64,000 nt of DNA from Paragorgia papillata. Its lineage: Eukaryota > Cnidaria > Anthozoa > Scleralcyonacea > Coralliidae. How positions within the stretch are numbered: the stretch's first letter is position 1; every line of letters begins with the position of its first letter. Where the stretch lies: assembly GCA_035771165.1 (NCBI GenBank), contig JAWNZC010000258.1, forward strand, positions 1,137,501 to 1,201,500. The letters run 5' to 3'. A program made the position numbers and the translations under genes. Positions 10,356 through 22,838 of this stretch are shown here, piece after piece. The notes below the pieces were generated by a model, which did no database searches, was not told where the DNA came from, and was given only the letters and a program-made list of their open reading frames with translations.

Positions 10356-10774
10356 CTGATTTGATCATGCTTACAATTAAATAGTTTATTTCCCTGATTA
10401 CCCTGCATACACTTTTAACCATGAAAAGGTTACAACAGATCCTTTCACGGTCCTAACAATACAGGACCACTAAAGGCGGATAAATAGGGTAAAAAGAGTA
10501 AAGAGTTTAAGTTTCTTTGGTTCCTCTAAATTTTTCTGTTTGTGATTTTTACATAGAGTTTCATGTTCCTCATTGAAAACAAAATGGTAGTATTGTCTGC
10601 CAGTCTGAGGAGTGATAAATGTTTTGCAAACGAGCTGTATCATGGGAAGGTTTTGTGAATTGTGAATTGAAGGCAATAAAGACTGCTTTTGACTATAAAT
10701 GCTTTATTATTTGGTAAACCATTGGTTAATAGTGTAATTTCAAGTCATTTGCCAGACATTCAGAGTCTTTGCCA
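10356..10774. other. No gene seen between MITE and LINE
   Basis: Only short shadow ORFs are present, with nothing recognisable. The right end runs into CACTCAGT repeats at the LINE junction. Confidence 0.4.
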
Positions 10775-13060
10775 CTCAGTCACTCAGTCACTCAGTAATA
10801 AAGCGAGGAAAGAAAGAACCATTGATTCTCGAAGTAAATGGGGAAATACTTGGTGATCAGCAATGTATTGCTGAAAAGTGGGCAAATTACTTTGAAGACC
10901 TTCACAAGCCCAAACAACGTGAACAATCTGATGACGTAAAACGTAAATTGGAATCCATCGTTACTAGACAAAATGATCATGAAGACATCCTCGACTCGAA
11001 AATCTCCATGACCGAATTAAAACAAGTGGTGACCAGCCAACCGAACGGCAAAGCACCTGGTTTAGACGGGATATGCTATGAGCATGTCAAAATGGGAGGT
11101 GAGATTCTGCTAAAACATCTTGAGCTGTTATTCAATGTCATTGTAATACTAGAGTACATTCCAGCGAGCTTCAAATTAGCAACCAAGATACCAATACCAA
11201 AAGGTAGTAATAAACAATCTCGAACCTTTGATGATAACCGCGGTATAAGTCTTCTACCAGTCCTTGACAAGATTCTGCAAAGAATAATCCTAAACAGAAT
11301 ATCTAAACGACCTAAATCAGTTATTCACTGCCTTCAAGGAGCCTATCAAAAGCAACAAGATGCTTTGACTACTGCATTCATGATTGACGAAACAATAAAG
11401 AACTGCTGTGAAGAGGGAGATCAGGTTTATGCGTGCTTTGTAGACATCAGTAAGGCGTTTGACCGTATGTGGATTGATGCAATGCTGTATAAACTTTACC
11501 ATCATGCAAAAATACAGGGGAAAATGTTGGCGTCTAATCAGAAATTGGTACATAGACATGAAGGAGGTGGTTTGCATTAATGGTTTCTATTCTCGGAGTT
11601 ATACAAGCACAAAGTTGGTTTATATAAAGATTTGATTACTGATTACAACTTTAACGTTAAGTGGTTGGGGAGTTTTACTTTATTCCGAAAATGTTGGATT
11701 GAATGATTGGTTTGAAGTTTTGGAATATGGTGAAAATGGCGGATCCTACTGAATATAAAAAATTGGTCATACTTATATTAGGGTATTTGGGGAAATATAA
11801 AGATAAAAACACCAAATATAGATGATGTTCGGCGATGTTCTTAAAGAAAAGAAAATATGGAAAAATTTGGGAAAGATTTGGCATGTTGTTGTACCAGTGT
11901 AGAACCAGTGCAAAGTGCCTTAAGAAAGGGATTTGAAATCATAGCTGCGTTAGCAAGAATTGGGTGCCGTCCGGGAGCGTTGAATCCTAAAGTTTCAGCA
12001 AAATTATGGAAGAGCATTGCCTTGCCTTGTCTGCTCTACGGGTGTGAGCTGTGGTATTTGAATGGACAACAAAGCAGGGACCTAGAAAAAGTCCTTAATA
12101 TGTTTTGCAGAGTTGCACAATCCTTGCTTCCAGGTTCATCAGGATCAGCTGCGAGAGGTCTTTTGGGACTGCATAGCATTACAACTGATATCAACAAGAG
12201 AAAACTGTATTTTCTAAGTAGAATTATTAACTCTGACACTTGTCTTGCTCACAGAAAGTTATTTGTGTGCAGACTTATCAGATGGAAATGGAAAAACACG
12301 AAAATGTCAGGATTTATTCCAGATATCATGAAAGTCTTAGAAGAATTTGACCTATTGGGCTATGTTACTGACTTTATAAAGAATGATTGTTTCCCTTCTA
12401 AAGCAAGATGGAAGTCGATCATTATTAGTGCCTTTACTAAGAAAGGGCAATTGGATTGGGTCGTGAAAATCAGACAGAAGTCGGTATTACAACTATACTT
12501 GGCTGCTCATCCTTCGCTGGAACTTAGCAAGTGGTACGATTTATGGAATTACTCACCCTCAAAATCAAAAATGATAACTGACGTGATACGGCTTATCTGC
12601 GGTTCCCTTACTATCAGAAACAATAGATTGGGAAATGATGGTACATTGTCAGGTGTTTGTTCCGCCTGTGATCGACATTTTACCAATCCAGTGCACCATG
12701 CGCTCTTTTATTGCAACAGAACAGAAGAAGCTAGAGAGAATTGGTGGGCATGGATTACCGATAATTTGCCCATTACGGTCTGCTATACAGTTAATTTATT
12801 GGACGAGGATAGATTTATTCAAACATTATTAGGGGACATATCTGTGTTTAGTTCTGATGATATAAACGTTTTGAACAGTGACTACTGGGCACAGTGTGCA
12901 CACTATATATCATACTGTGTACAAAACTCGATTTTTGATCCTTTTAGAAAGGACTAGTTATGTAAATTAATTTTTATTCCTTAGTTTCTTTTTTCTTTTG
13001 AGCGTATAGTTAATTTGTTGGGTGTAATCTTCAGAATTGGAGGTTAGTTAATAAAGATTT
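10775..13060 (+). mobile_element. APE-type LINE copy 1 (5'-truncated, RT catalytic part deleted)
   Basis: The element starts just after three CACTCAGT units. The frame 10795-11580 is the N-terminal part of the RT: PNGKAPGLDGICYEHV, TKIPIPKGSN, RTFDDNRGISLLPV, LQGAYQKQQDALTTAF and VDISKAFDRMW. A frameshift follows near 11530. The GGVLSP and YxDD region is missing or scrambled between 11600 and 11860. The frame 11857-12957 is the C-terminal region: LWKSIALPCLLYGCELW, RLIRWKWKNTK and a zinc-knuckle-like C-x2-C-x8-H-x4-C (CSACDRHFTNPVHHALFYC). The 3' end is AATAAAG followed by TTTCACTCAGTCACT repeats. It cannot be active without the catalytic motif. The clade within the CR1/L2/I-like group is not resolved by eye. 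Confidence 0.85.
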
Positions 13061-14797
13061 CACTCAGTCACTCAGTCACTCACTCACTCGAATTTTGTGA
13101 AGAGTTAGCTACGAAGCTGGCGACGACATCTGGAGAAGATTTGGCAAATAATTTGTCAAGAAACCACTCTGCCAAACGTTTGTCTAAATTGAGAGACTAC
13201 GTAGCGAGTCTATGCCGTAAAGAAAGAGTTGATTGCCCTAAGGGGAGACTTATTCCACGATTGCCAAGACAAACTGGCCCTAAAGTCGAGGCTAAACTGG
13301 CTGCCGATGTTTTCGAACTTATTCGGTATTGGAAATCAGGGGAGGACAGTCGGCAGTTGAGAGAAATGTTTGTTGAGGTAAATGAAACGCCAAACCGTAA
13401 TAACTACCCTGTAATAATTGAAGATGGGCAGATTTCATCAGGAGAACTCTTGAGTTTTACGGAGAAATTGGAAGGGAAGCTAATGGTCGTCAAAGAAGAA
13501 TGTTCCGAATCAATAACAACGATGAGAAAGGAAATTGATGAACTTAATATGGCTTTGGAATTAATTGATAGTAAAATTCAATCGCTGGAAGCTGAGATTG
13601 CTGGTTTAAAAGGACGATCAAGGGTAAATCACGAGCGGCTAATAGAAGATGTGAAAGAAAATGCTTTTGAGCTAAATCTTGCTAACGAAAAGATAAAAAA
13701 TACTGAGCGAAGCCTTACTAAAATAAGTAAAAACTTTGAACAAATGAAGAAAAATTACCATACTGGAGAAACGGAGAGTGGCGAGAATGAGTCCCTAAGG
13801 AGAGCTGTTGGCGAAAATACAAATACTAATGACAGTGCAAGTGAGATTACAAAGTCCCCAAGGGAAATCGTTCATGCAGATTTAAATAAAAATTCGGGTG
13901 CAAGTGCGATTGAGAAATCAAAACAATCGAGCGGCACAATAGTTGTCGATTTAAATTGTCGATTTAAATGTTACGATTGATAAGATGGAAATGGAATCCA
14001 CATAAAATCACTGGGTTTATACCTGACATCATAACAGTCCTAGAAAAGTATGGCATGTGGAGTCACATGGAGGAATTTTTAAGATCTGGATACTTTCAAA
14101 GTAAATCTGTATGGAAAAGGACAGTAACTGAAAATATTGGAAATTTAGAGAATGCAACATGGTTGTTAAAGATACAAAGTAAACCTGGACTTCAACTATA
14201 CCAGCATGCTGTTAAAGAATTGTCACCCAATATGTGGTTAAAACTGGCACAGGAAAGTAATTCAATGGTTGAACATGTGTCTACTATTGTCAAAGTCCTT
14301 TGTGGATCATTCCTTGTTGGAGGTGTGCGATTTGACGGAAACAAAGAGATGTTTTGTAATGCTTGTAGCAGGAATTACAAAAATCCTGTCAAGCACTGCA
14401 TGCTGTATTGTAGAGAAACAGCTGAAATAAGAGAAAGATTTTATGACTGGTTGATAGATTGCTTACCCGTAGAAATTTCAGCTAATCTCAATATGCTGGA
14501 TGATGACAGTCTTTTATATACTCTTTTTGGTGACATAGGGACGTTGCAAGAATACCCGAGTGATCTGTTAAAACAATTTTATCTTGGTGTAGCGGGATAC
14601 ATTTCTGAGACTATTAAAATAGCCAGTTATATTGATAAGCCAGTTATATTGATATTGATTAGTTTTGTAAATTATTTTCTTTTTTTTATTATTATTATTA
14701 TTTAAAAAATTCCAAAAAGATGTATTATAATTTACTTTTTTTTTTTAACATTTTAATTTATTCATGTATCTTCAATTATGGAGGCAATAAAGAATTT
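13061..14797 (+). mobile_element. LINE copy 2: ORF1 coiled coil fused to C-terminal domain by internal deletion
   Basis: The copy begins directly after the CACT repeats of copy 1. The frame 13090-13980 is Lys/Glu-rich and predicted coiled coil (residues about 110-215, for example MRKEIDELNMALELIDSKIQ), as expected of a LINE ORF1 product. At about 13968 it runs straight into the same C-terminal region as copy 1 (LRLIRWKWNPHK, then FCNACSRNYKNPVKHCMLYC). The endonuclease and whole RT are absent. A short tandem duplication (GTCGATTTAAAT twice) sits at the deletion junction. The 3' end is GGCAATAAAGAATTTCACTC, continuing into the long ACTC array. It would depend on other copies for movement. Confidence 0.82.
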
Positions 14798-15108
14798 CAC
14801 TCACTCACTCACTCACTCACTCACTCACTCACTCACTCACTCACTCACTCACTCACTCACTCACTCACTCACTCACTCACTCACTCACTCACTCACTCAC
14901 TCACTCACTCACTCACTCACTCACTCACTCACTCACACTCACTCACTCACTCACTCACTCACTCACTCACTCACTCACTCACTCACTCACTCACTCACTC
15001 ACTCACTCACTCACTCACTCACTCACTCACTCACTCACTCACTCACTCACTCACTCACTCACTCACTCACTCACTCACTCACTCACTCACTCACTCACTC
15101 ACTCACTC
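14798..15108. repeat. (ACTC)n microsatellite, about 310 bp
   Basis: The array is uninterrupted TCAC/ACTC tetranucleotide apart from one slip near 14935. It starts exactly at the 3' end of LINE copy 2, so it is the expanded 3' tail of that element. The Thr-His-Ser-Leu ORFs in it are artefacts. Confidence 0.97.
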
Positions 15109-16920
15109 CATTCAGATACATTAGAGCAGCTCTGTATACAATGTAAAGCCAAAGGAACAAATTTAATCCTGTTAGGGGATTTCAACGCACATATAAAGGA
15201 AAATAAATTGCGCCAGGAATGGAATAACAGAGGCAAAAAATTACAGCCATTTTGCAATAAAATGAATTTGGTTCCGATTAATATATCTCCATTGTGTGAG
15301 AATCCCCAATTTACATATCTCTCACGTACGGGTAACTCAGTCGTCGACTACGTCATTGTTGACAAAGATCTAATTCAGTATGTTGATTCAGTACAAGTTC
15401 GCAAGGAACATCCAGATAATATAGCGTTTCATTTACCAGTGATCGCAAATTTTCGTTTAGAAGTTTTCGAAAGATTAGATGGTGTAAACGGTGATGGAAA
15501 GATGAATTATCTATACGAAAAGATATCTTGGAAAAGTTGCACTGATGAACATTTTAACAGCTATAACCAAAATCTGGTTAGTTTAGTAACAGAACTTCTG
15601 AACAGAGACATATCTAATGTCGATCATTTTTATGAAGATCTTTCTACAGCAATTAAAACTGCGGATGTGGTCTTACCAAGAGTTAAATATAAGGAACATG
15701 TAAAGCCTTTTTGGAGTAATAGTCTCAAGGCGTCGAGGAACTCAGTTATGACCGCAAGGGCAAAGTGGTTAAAAATGGGATCTCCACGATGTCCAAATAA
15801 CGTTTTTTATAGGCAATACAAGATAACAAAATGCCGATACAGGCGCGAGCAAAGAAAAGCTGCTTGGGAGTTCAAAAGGAAAGAGTTTGATGATATTGCT
15901 GACTTAAGTGAATTAGATCATGGGAAGTTTTGGAGACTGCTTAATAATCGAGTACGTAGAAAGAAAAGAAAGCAGAAAACAGTAATTTTGGAAAAAGATG
16001 GCGGCGTGTTTACGGACCCACAAACGATAGCAGATCTTTGGCCTAATTATTACGAGACGTTAGCTACGCCTTCGGAACACGAGCACCAAAAGGAAATGGG
16101 AAATAGAGTTAGTGAAATCTTAACGAATTCGGAGGGTACGTATGATCACATATTCAATTCTCCTATAACAAAGGAAGAAATTATTACAGTGGTTAAAACC
16201 CTGCCGAAGGGAAAATCGCCCAGTATCGATGGTATTACCTATGAACATATACAATATGGTGGAGAAATTATTGTAAAGATTCTACTGAAATTCTACAATT
16301 TCATTATTGAGACAGAAGAGATTCCAAACTTCTTCGAACTTGCAGTTAAGATCCCAATACCCAAAGGTACTAAAACATCACGAACATTTGACGACCATAG
16401 AGGAATTCGTTTGCTGCCTTGTATTAATAAAGTACTTGAACAAATTGTATTAACAAGACTCCAAAAATGGCAAAAATATATTCATCATCCCCTCCAGGCT
16501 GGGTACCAAAAAGAACAAGATGCTTTAAGAACATGCTTTGTGATTGATGAAGTTGTTAATCATTGTTGTGAAGAAAATGAAAGAGTCTACGTAGCTTATA
16601 TGGATATTAGCAAGGCATTTGATACCATGTGGATTGACGCAATGCTCTACAAGTTGTACTAGAATAAAGGAATTTCTGGTAAAGCCTGGAGGCTCATTAA
16701 AGACTGGTATAAAAATATGAAGGAGTTTGTCTTCATTGGGGGAAAAACATCCCGTACATATACTCTTAAGCAAGGAACGAGACAAGGAGGGGTACTATCA
16801 CCTTGTCTGTTTCTTGTTTTCATAGATGATCTTATTGAAGAGTTAAACCGAATTAATGCAGGAATCTCTCTATACTCAACTTATTACGGGTCACCTATGT
16901 TTGCGGTATTGAAGAAATGA
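15109..16920 (+). mobile_element. LINE copy 3: endonuclease-RT part, truncated at both ends
   Basis: It starts directly after the ACTC array inside the APE endonuclease (LEQLCIQC, then LILLGDFNAHIKEN; NSVVDYVIVDKDL). It continues through the RT: LPKGKSPSIDGITYEHIQ, AVKIPIPKGTKTSRTFDDH, LQAGYQKEQDALRTCF and YMDISKAFDTMW. A TAG stop at 16660-16662 interrupts the frame, which then continues as GKAWRLIKDWYKN and QGTRQGGVLSPCLFLVF. The sequence leaves the LINE at YYGSPMFA, immediately before the catalytic Asp pair. Residues match copy 1 closely where they overlap, so this is the same family. Confidence 0.87.
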
Positions 16921-17129
16921 TATCCGGTTAAAAAATCGGAAATTCTAAACGTTTATAGACGTTCATTGAAGGCAAGTAATTGACAAAACGTATTAAAAAC
17001 TGTTTCGGGTTTTATTACCAAGCGTAATAAGTACGGTGCTACCAATATACACTGCGATAAAACGCGAAAGATTTGCGACAACTTACGTGAAATTTAACCT
17101 TAAACAACAGTTGTGATGACAAATGTCAC
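16921..17129. other. No gene seen after LINE copy 3
   Basis: AT-rich sequence without an ORF or clear repeat separates the truncated LINE from the next inverted-repeat region. Confidence 0.4.
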
Positions 17130-17595
17130 GGTGCTCACAACGATTCCCAACGGTTCCCACTACGGTTCCCACTTAATAATGTTGAAGCTATTTCGTCAAT
17201 TCAGGCTTCATTTACAAAAAATTGACAGTGCAGCTGATTGCAAGTGCTACTTGCATTGTATACTTCTCAATTGAACGTCTTAACTAAAATTAGACTAACA
17301 AAATAAAAGTATTTACAGGTAAAGCCGGCACGGTTCCCACTTCCGCAGTATAAAAGCCCATATAATGATCAAGTTATTTATAGATGTTTAGCGGGAATCG
17401 TTGTGAAAAACGTATTTTAAAAGCCTCTATTGTAAAAATTCATCATTCCCATATGAAAACCATCATACAACAAAGCTGGTGTATAGAAAATGTTATTTTA
17501 GTCAACAATCGTCGTTCTATAACGTATTTTTTAGTAGAAATCGTAGTGGGAATCGTTGTTGGGAACCGTTGAGAAATCAGTCGCACCGCAGGTGG
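17130..17595. mobile_element. Inverted-repeat element with CGGTTCCCAC words
   Basis: The left part carries CACAACGATTCCCAACGG and two CGGTTCCCAC words; the right part carries GTAGTGGGAATCGTTG and GTTGGGAACCGTTG, their complements. Another CGGTTCCCACTT lies at 17331-17342. This is the pattern of a non-autonomous DNA element with complex terminal inverted repeats. No target duplication was identified. Confidence 0.45.
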
Positions 17596-17849
17596 CTATT
17601 TTAACTCTAAAATCTCATGTTGCCTTGCCGATGCTACTCATAAGCAGCGTTGTAAGCGTACTGTAAGATTGCTTTCCATTTTTCGCTTTAAACTACGGTG
17701 TTTAGTTAGTTGTAACAGCCTTTTCGGCGAATATAACATAGAAAGCTTTTTAGACAATCAGTGACAAAATACCTTGGACACTTCGTGTTTGTAGGTTAAC
17801 TTAATAAATTTTACATTTTTTCTCATGATAGAGTTTATCCCTCCCCCTT

Positions 17850-19117
17850 TTGTCACTGATTGTAGCTATGGATTCTCCAGAAAATATTGTGCGTATCGTT
17901 TTCCTTGATTTTCGAAAGGCCTTTGACTTGATAGACCATAATAAGCTATTGAAGAATTGTGTCGATATTGGGATTCATGCACCGTTGGTCGGATGGTTAG
18001 CTTCATATCTACATAAACGAATGCAGATTTCCAAATATGAAGGCGAGGTATCGAAACCTAGAGAAGTAAGGGGTGGAGTGCCTCAAGGTAGCAAACTTAG
18101 ACCTGTGACATTTGCTATTATGATTAATAAGCTTCCATCCGTGCAGTGTGGCTTGGATGAAGACGAAGGTGATACGACCAGGTTTATGGGACGACACAAC
18201 TCTATCTGAAATTATAGACATGTCCCAACATGTTTCAGGAAACCAAAATGGCAATATGCAAACAAGAGTAAGCAATGCTGTAACCTTCACAAAGAATGGA
18301 ACTGAATATCAGGAATGTAAAGAAATGAAAATTGATTTAAGGAAAATGACAACTGTTCTCCCTCCTATTCGTATTAGGGATAAAGCAATGGAAGAAGTTA
18401 CTTCTTATAAGCTACTTGGTGTTTGGATTGATGGTGATCTAAAGTGGAAAACAAACACGAATTAAATTATCAAAAAGGCGAGGAAGGGATTATTATATCT
18501 ATTGAAAGTTATCAACAGCTATGGTGCTGCTACGCCTGATGATCTCAAAGCATTTTATTGCGCAGTAATTAGATCTACCCTTGAATATGGATCGGTAATA
18601 TGGCATGGAAATCTTTCAGTCCAGATGAGCAACGACATTGAAAGAATACAAAAACGTGCACTAAACATAATTTACCATGATGTGAATATGACAGTGCCCT
18701 ACAAAAAGCCAACTTAAGTACTTTGTTCCAGCGCAGAGAAGATGCTTGCGCGGAGCTTATAAAAAAGATGATAGACCCTGCACACAAGTTGCACAATCTC
18801 TTGCCGCCACGTTTGGAAGATTTACATTATCGTCATAATACTAGATCAGATTGCAATAAAATATACAATTATAAATTTAAGACAGAACGTTTTAGAAACA
18901 GCCCAATTGTTTACGCCATTTCTAAATTTAACTCAAATTTGTATAACTAAGTTTTGAATAGGTTTTAAATACGTTTTAAATTTTTATCCTGTTATATAGT
19001 TAAGATAGTTAAGATAATAATGAAGTTGTAAATAAGTTGTCTTTTAATAATTGTAACGTATTTCAATTTAGCTATTGCTACATAATACCTAATAAAACCA
19101 ACTATTATATTATTATT
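17850..19117 (+). mobile_element. CR1-like LINE fragment, 5'-truncated and broken
   Basis: Reverse transcriptase motifs are VFLDFRKAFDLIDHNKLL and GGVPQGSKLRPVTFAIMIN. At the active site the frame shifts: the YxDD box survives only as LWDDTT in another frame (18170-18200). The C-terminal half follows in pieces: YKLLGVWIDGDLKWKTN to a stop at 18465, a kink at 18466-18501, then TLEYGSVIWHGNLS, IERIQKRALNIIY and RFRNSPIVYAISKFNS. The 3' end has AATAAAACC and ATT repeats. It is dead, with at least three breaks. Confidence 0.85.
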
Positions 19118-19129
19118 ATAAGTATATAT

Positions 19130-19770
19130 TTCACAACCGGTAGCATCATTTTATCTTTAATGCAACGAAGTTTATTAATAGCAGTACACACATGTAGTCA
19201 TTGACTGCTTATTTACATAGGTTGCTGTAAATTGTGTCTAAATAGCCACGATCTGCCCCACGATATATTTTTAATTTCGAGAGATTGACCTTTCATCTCA
19301 TTCGCTTATTAAGTCAACTGAACTGGATTAATTGCCACTTCTCGAATTTGCTTCAATGGGTGCGAAATGGTGAATAATAATAATAGTGAAAGCAAATTCA
19401 GGAGTGTCTTTTAGGGCCTGTTTACAAGGCGGTAGGGTCAAAGTTAACCCAGGTTTACAAGCAAAATTTCACAGACAGGGTCACCCTGCTGCCTGGGTCA
19501 ACTTTATTAAACATAGTTATCAAGCACTAATAACAAGAAGCCTGGAACTAGTAAAAAGTTGTCCTGGGTAGACGAGTTATCACTGACAAACGCGTTTACA
19601 AGGACAAAACACAACCCAGCTACTATGGTAACCCTAGCGTTCTTGTAAACACGACAAACAAAAAACAAGAAATGTACTAGAACTAGGTAACCCGGGTGCA
19701 AGGGTAACCTGGGTGCTAGGCTAATTTTGACGCAGATACATGTACGCATAGCGTACCATTTGTTAATATA
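19130..19770. repeat. Dispersed repeat, copy A, containing a MITE
   Basis: This segment, from TTCACAACCGGTAGCAT to GCATAGCGTACC, recurs at 40385-41125 in the same order and orientation. Inside it, about 19413-19720, is a MITE with GGCCTGTTTACAAGG and GGTAACC-rich ends (the same family is at 40931 and 60178). Both large copies carry the MITE at the same relative place, so they were copied together. No ORF of note. Confidence 0.7.
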
Positions 19771-20978
19771 TTTGGGTGGGTGCATTGCATGGGTCTTGGA
19801 GTCCCGTTCGCACCTTTCCCCTTTGGATCTTATTGTATTTTTATATTATCTTTCGTCTCTTGCTATGTAATACTATTAATGTTAAATTCTTGTACAAAGC
19901 AAGCTTGCTTTAGAGAAGGAAGCCCTGGGGAGATAATTTAAGTAATAGATTTAATTCCTAAACATTTGTATTTTAAGCCTTCAATTTAATGACTTCTGGT
20001 CATGTGACTTGCGTGACACCAGAAATGAGAAAGTTTCGATCATTGGCATTCTTATTTATTTTCGTGGCAACATATTAATTATATTTAATTTTAACTTTGT
20101 AAGACATATAGTTAGACAAGATACAATAACACTCCAGTGAAGTTTGAGCAAAAACATTTGCAGCCGACGAATAGTCCGTTTAAATAACAAAAAGTCGATT
20201 GTTTCGTTTTCTCATTGTTTGTTGGAGCCATTAATGCCACTTGCAATAATAATTTAGAACAAGATTTAAAGCTGGACAACTGGAAGCATATTTTTAGAAA
20301 TTCAACAGCTACCCCAAGATCACTATATGAGAATTTGTATAAAATGGCTTTTATAATAGTGTTAAAGCAGCCGAATTAATATTTCATGAATAGAATTTGA
20401 ATCAAATACATCTATTTAACATTCTATGTTGATTTGTTTCTTAATCCACTCCATTCGACTGATATGAATGTCTCAAGTGACGTAACTCACGTGACGAACT
20501 TGAGGGTGACTTTTCTCTGAAACTACTGAAATTTCCCCCTAGATTGTTGGGAATTGATTTCATTAATTAAGAGTACCAAGTTGTGATAGGATTAAAGAAG
20601 TTGTTCAAATTGACAGAAAATAATACTTTATGTGAAAATATTGTGACTCGCATGACTCTAAAATGAGGGTGTTTTCACTGTGGGCTAACACAAAGCCGAT
20701 ACCTCATTTTGAAATTTAGATTTACCATCAGATTTACCAGGTAATTTTACATATTCAGTTACTTAATGCTACGTTTTCTCTTTATTTCCTGTTGTTAATG
20801 TTACCAAAATTTGCTACTCATTATATTTTTAGCTTTTCTTTGAAAAAATTTATTTAATTAAATGCTTTCGTCAAGAAAAATCCCATTATTGGCCTTTTTT
20901 TTTATTAATATACGTACACCATGTCTTTCCCTCTTTTCAGTAAGGCCTTTGACCAATATATTATTTCTAATATTAGAA
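19771..20978. other. No gene seen
   Basis: About 1.2 kb of AT-rich sequence has no recognisable coding, RNA or repeat signal. Confidence 0.4.
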
Positions 20979-21316
20979 ATGGTCGCACAGCTCAAACGGT
21001 TCGTGGAGACGGAGTTTAAAGGAATAAAAAGGTCTATCGCCCAGTTAAACGAAGTTCATGGTGAACTTCTAACAACTGCAAAACAGATAAAAAGAGGGAT
21101 TGACGCAGACCAGTTTGATATGGCAAAATGCTGTCATGCAGTAAGTTCACGGTGGGCAAAAAAGGTTGCAAAATCGGCCATGTTCGCCATGCATTGCAGT
21201 CAGCGATATTGCCCAAGAATGATAGTAAACAATGGTGGCTCCTTGGTCACATATGGCAGTCTTTCCCTGTCTTTGTCTCAAGAATATGGTTTTTGTTTAA
21301 TACAAGGAAGAAATAG
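20979..21316 (+). CDS. Possible two-exon ORF of unknown function
   Basis: ATG at 20979 opens 54 codons (MVAQLKRFVETEFKGIKR...), Lys-rich and probably helical, ending at a CA|GTAAGT donor. A 60-bp candidate intron ends in TTGCAG at 21200. The next frame reads SAILPKNDSKQWW and stops at 21316. An overlapping frame at 21300-21660 (IYQGVQKAVKAVAIPRPG) also looks protein-like, so the second exon is uncertain. I recognise no family. The very short intron and lack of homology leave this tentative. Confidence 0.25.
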
Positions 21317-21399
21317 GTCAGAAAAAAGAAAGGATTTACCAGGGAGTACAGAAAGCGGTTAAGGCAGTAGCGATTCCTCGCCCAGGCATAGAGAATACT

Positions 21400-22838
21400 G
21401 GCAAATTTATCCGATTTAAAAACTCCTACAGTGCATGTAAACTGATCATTGCTTTTATTTCTGGACAATGGTACGTCAGTGGATTTTATTTGAACAGGAC
21501 ATTATTGTGTAAATATTATTTTTCCATTAAAAGATGTGCTGCCCAGTTATTTGGCAATAATAGGCTTATGTTCAAACAGTTGAGTATTTCATGTGCTGAA
21601 TCGAGTGGTGCTACTATATTACTGAACCTGTGTGCATATATTTTTTGCATTAGATTTAGTACTAGATAGTTGTTTGAAATAAAAATTAAATATAATAAAC
21701 AAAGTACTCAGATTTTTTAGCAATTTAAGAGCTTCATATTTCACTCTGAATAACTAAATAAGTTACTTTTGCTGCAAATGGCAGTGTTTGGCAGCACATA
21801 TTTAAGCTTTTTAATTATTGTTTACAGTTTATTGCAATGATCAGTTAACATTGCAAGGTTTCTCTTAACACGCGAGACCTGCATGAGTGGGGTACCAGGT
21901 AGAATAAAGAACCCCAAATTTTTTCTATGACTCAGGAACATGGGCATACTGTATGCACGTATGTGTATGTTAAAAATTAGTAAACCCTACTGTAAAGTAC
22001 AAGTAATATTTAAAAAATAATAAATCAACTTTTCAACTTGTTTATTTATTGAAGTATACATGTATTTCATTTATTTTATAAATAAAAAATGCACACAATA
22101 TTGATTACAATTTGATACAACTTATATGTAATTGGTTTATCATCAAAGGTTGAAAATTATTGAAGATTTACATGTACAGTCTAAGGAAATTAAAATGTAA
22201 TACATGTTGTTGTTCAATATCAACTACCAAATCACGCAAATGTTTCAATATTTCAGTATTCTGTACTCAATTTGATACATATAAATGTAGAATAAGACTA
22301 TAAACAATTAAATGATTAAATAATAACTATATTGCCGTAAATATCTGGACTGAGAGCAGTTTTCAAGGACAGTAAACAATCTACGTATCAGGATTCAGGG
22401 ATGACAGACAGTCACTGCCCGACAAGACACAAAATTTTTCCCGACAAGACACCTAATTCTACCAAAAACTGCGAAAAGGTTGGTCCGTGCCCATAGTGCC
22501 AGTGCCCATAGTACTTGGTAGACAGTCAATAATATTGAGACAACTCAAGGATTAAAATAAAATTGCCAGTAGAAATATGTATTATATACAAAATAGGTCA
22601 AAGTTTTAACAAGGACAGTCCAAAGAAAGAAAACGGACTTTATGATATACTAAACTTTATATCAGTACTTCCCTTTTTTACCCACGATAAAAACAAAGTA
22701 AAGAGATATGTTGCTTGAAGCTTTGCATGGCGACGTAAAGTAAAAAATAAGCGTTTATTATGCACTAAAAAGCTTACACAAGTTTCTTTATCTTTTTCGT
22801 GTCTAGACAGTTAGCAAAGGCCAGTTTAGAAGAAGAAA
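21400..22838. other. No gene seen
   Basis: AT-rich with short frames only. This is upstream of the two-exon gene and may hold its promoter, but I see no specific motif. Confidence 0.4.

Noticed and set aside
14790..15110. CRISPR-like array
   Set aside because: A pure tetranucleotide repeat with no spacers, in an animal genome context.
14720..15146. Two long ORFs of Thr-His-Ser-Leu repeats
   Set aside because: They are translations of the (ACTC)n array, which is open in several frames because the unit contains no stop.
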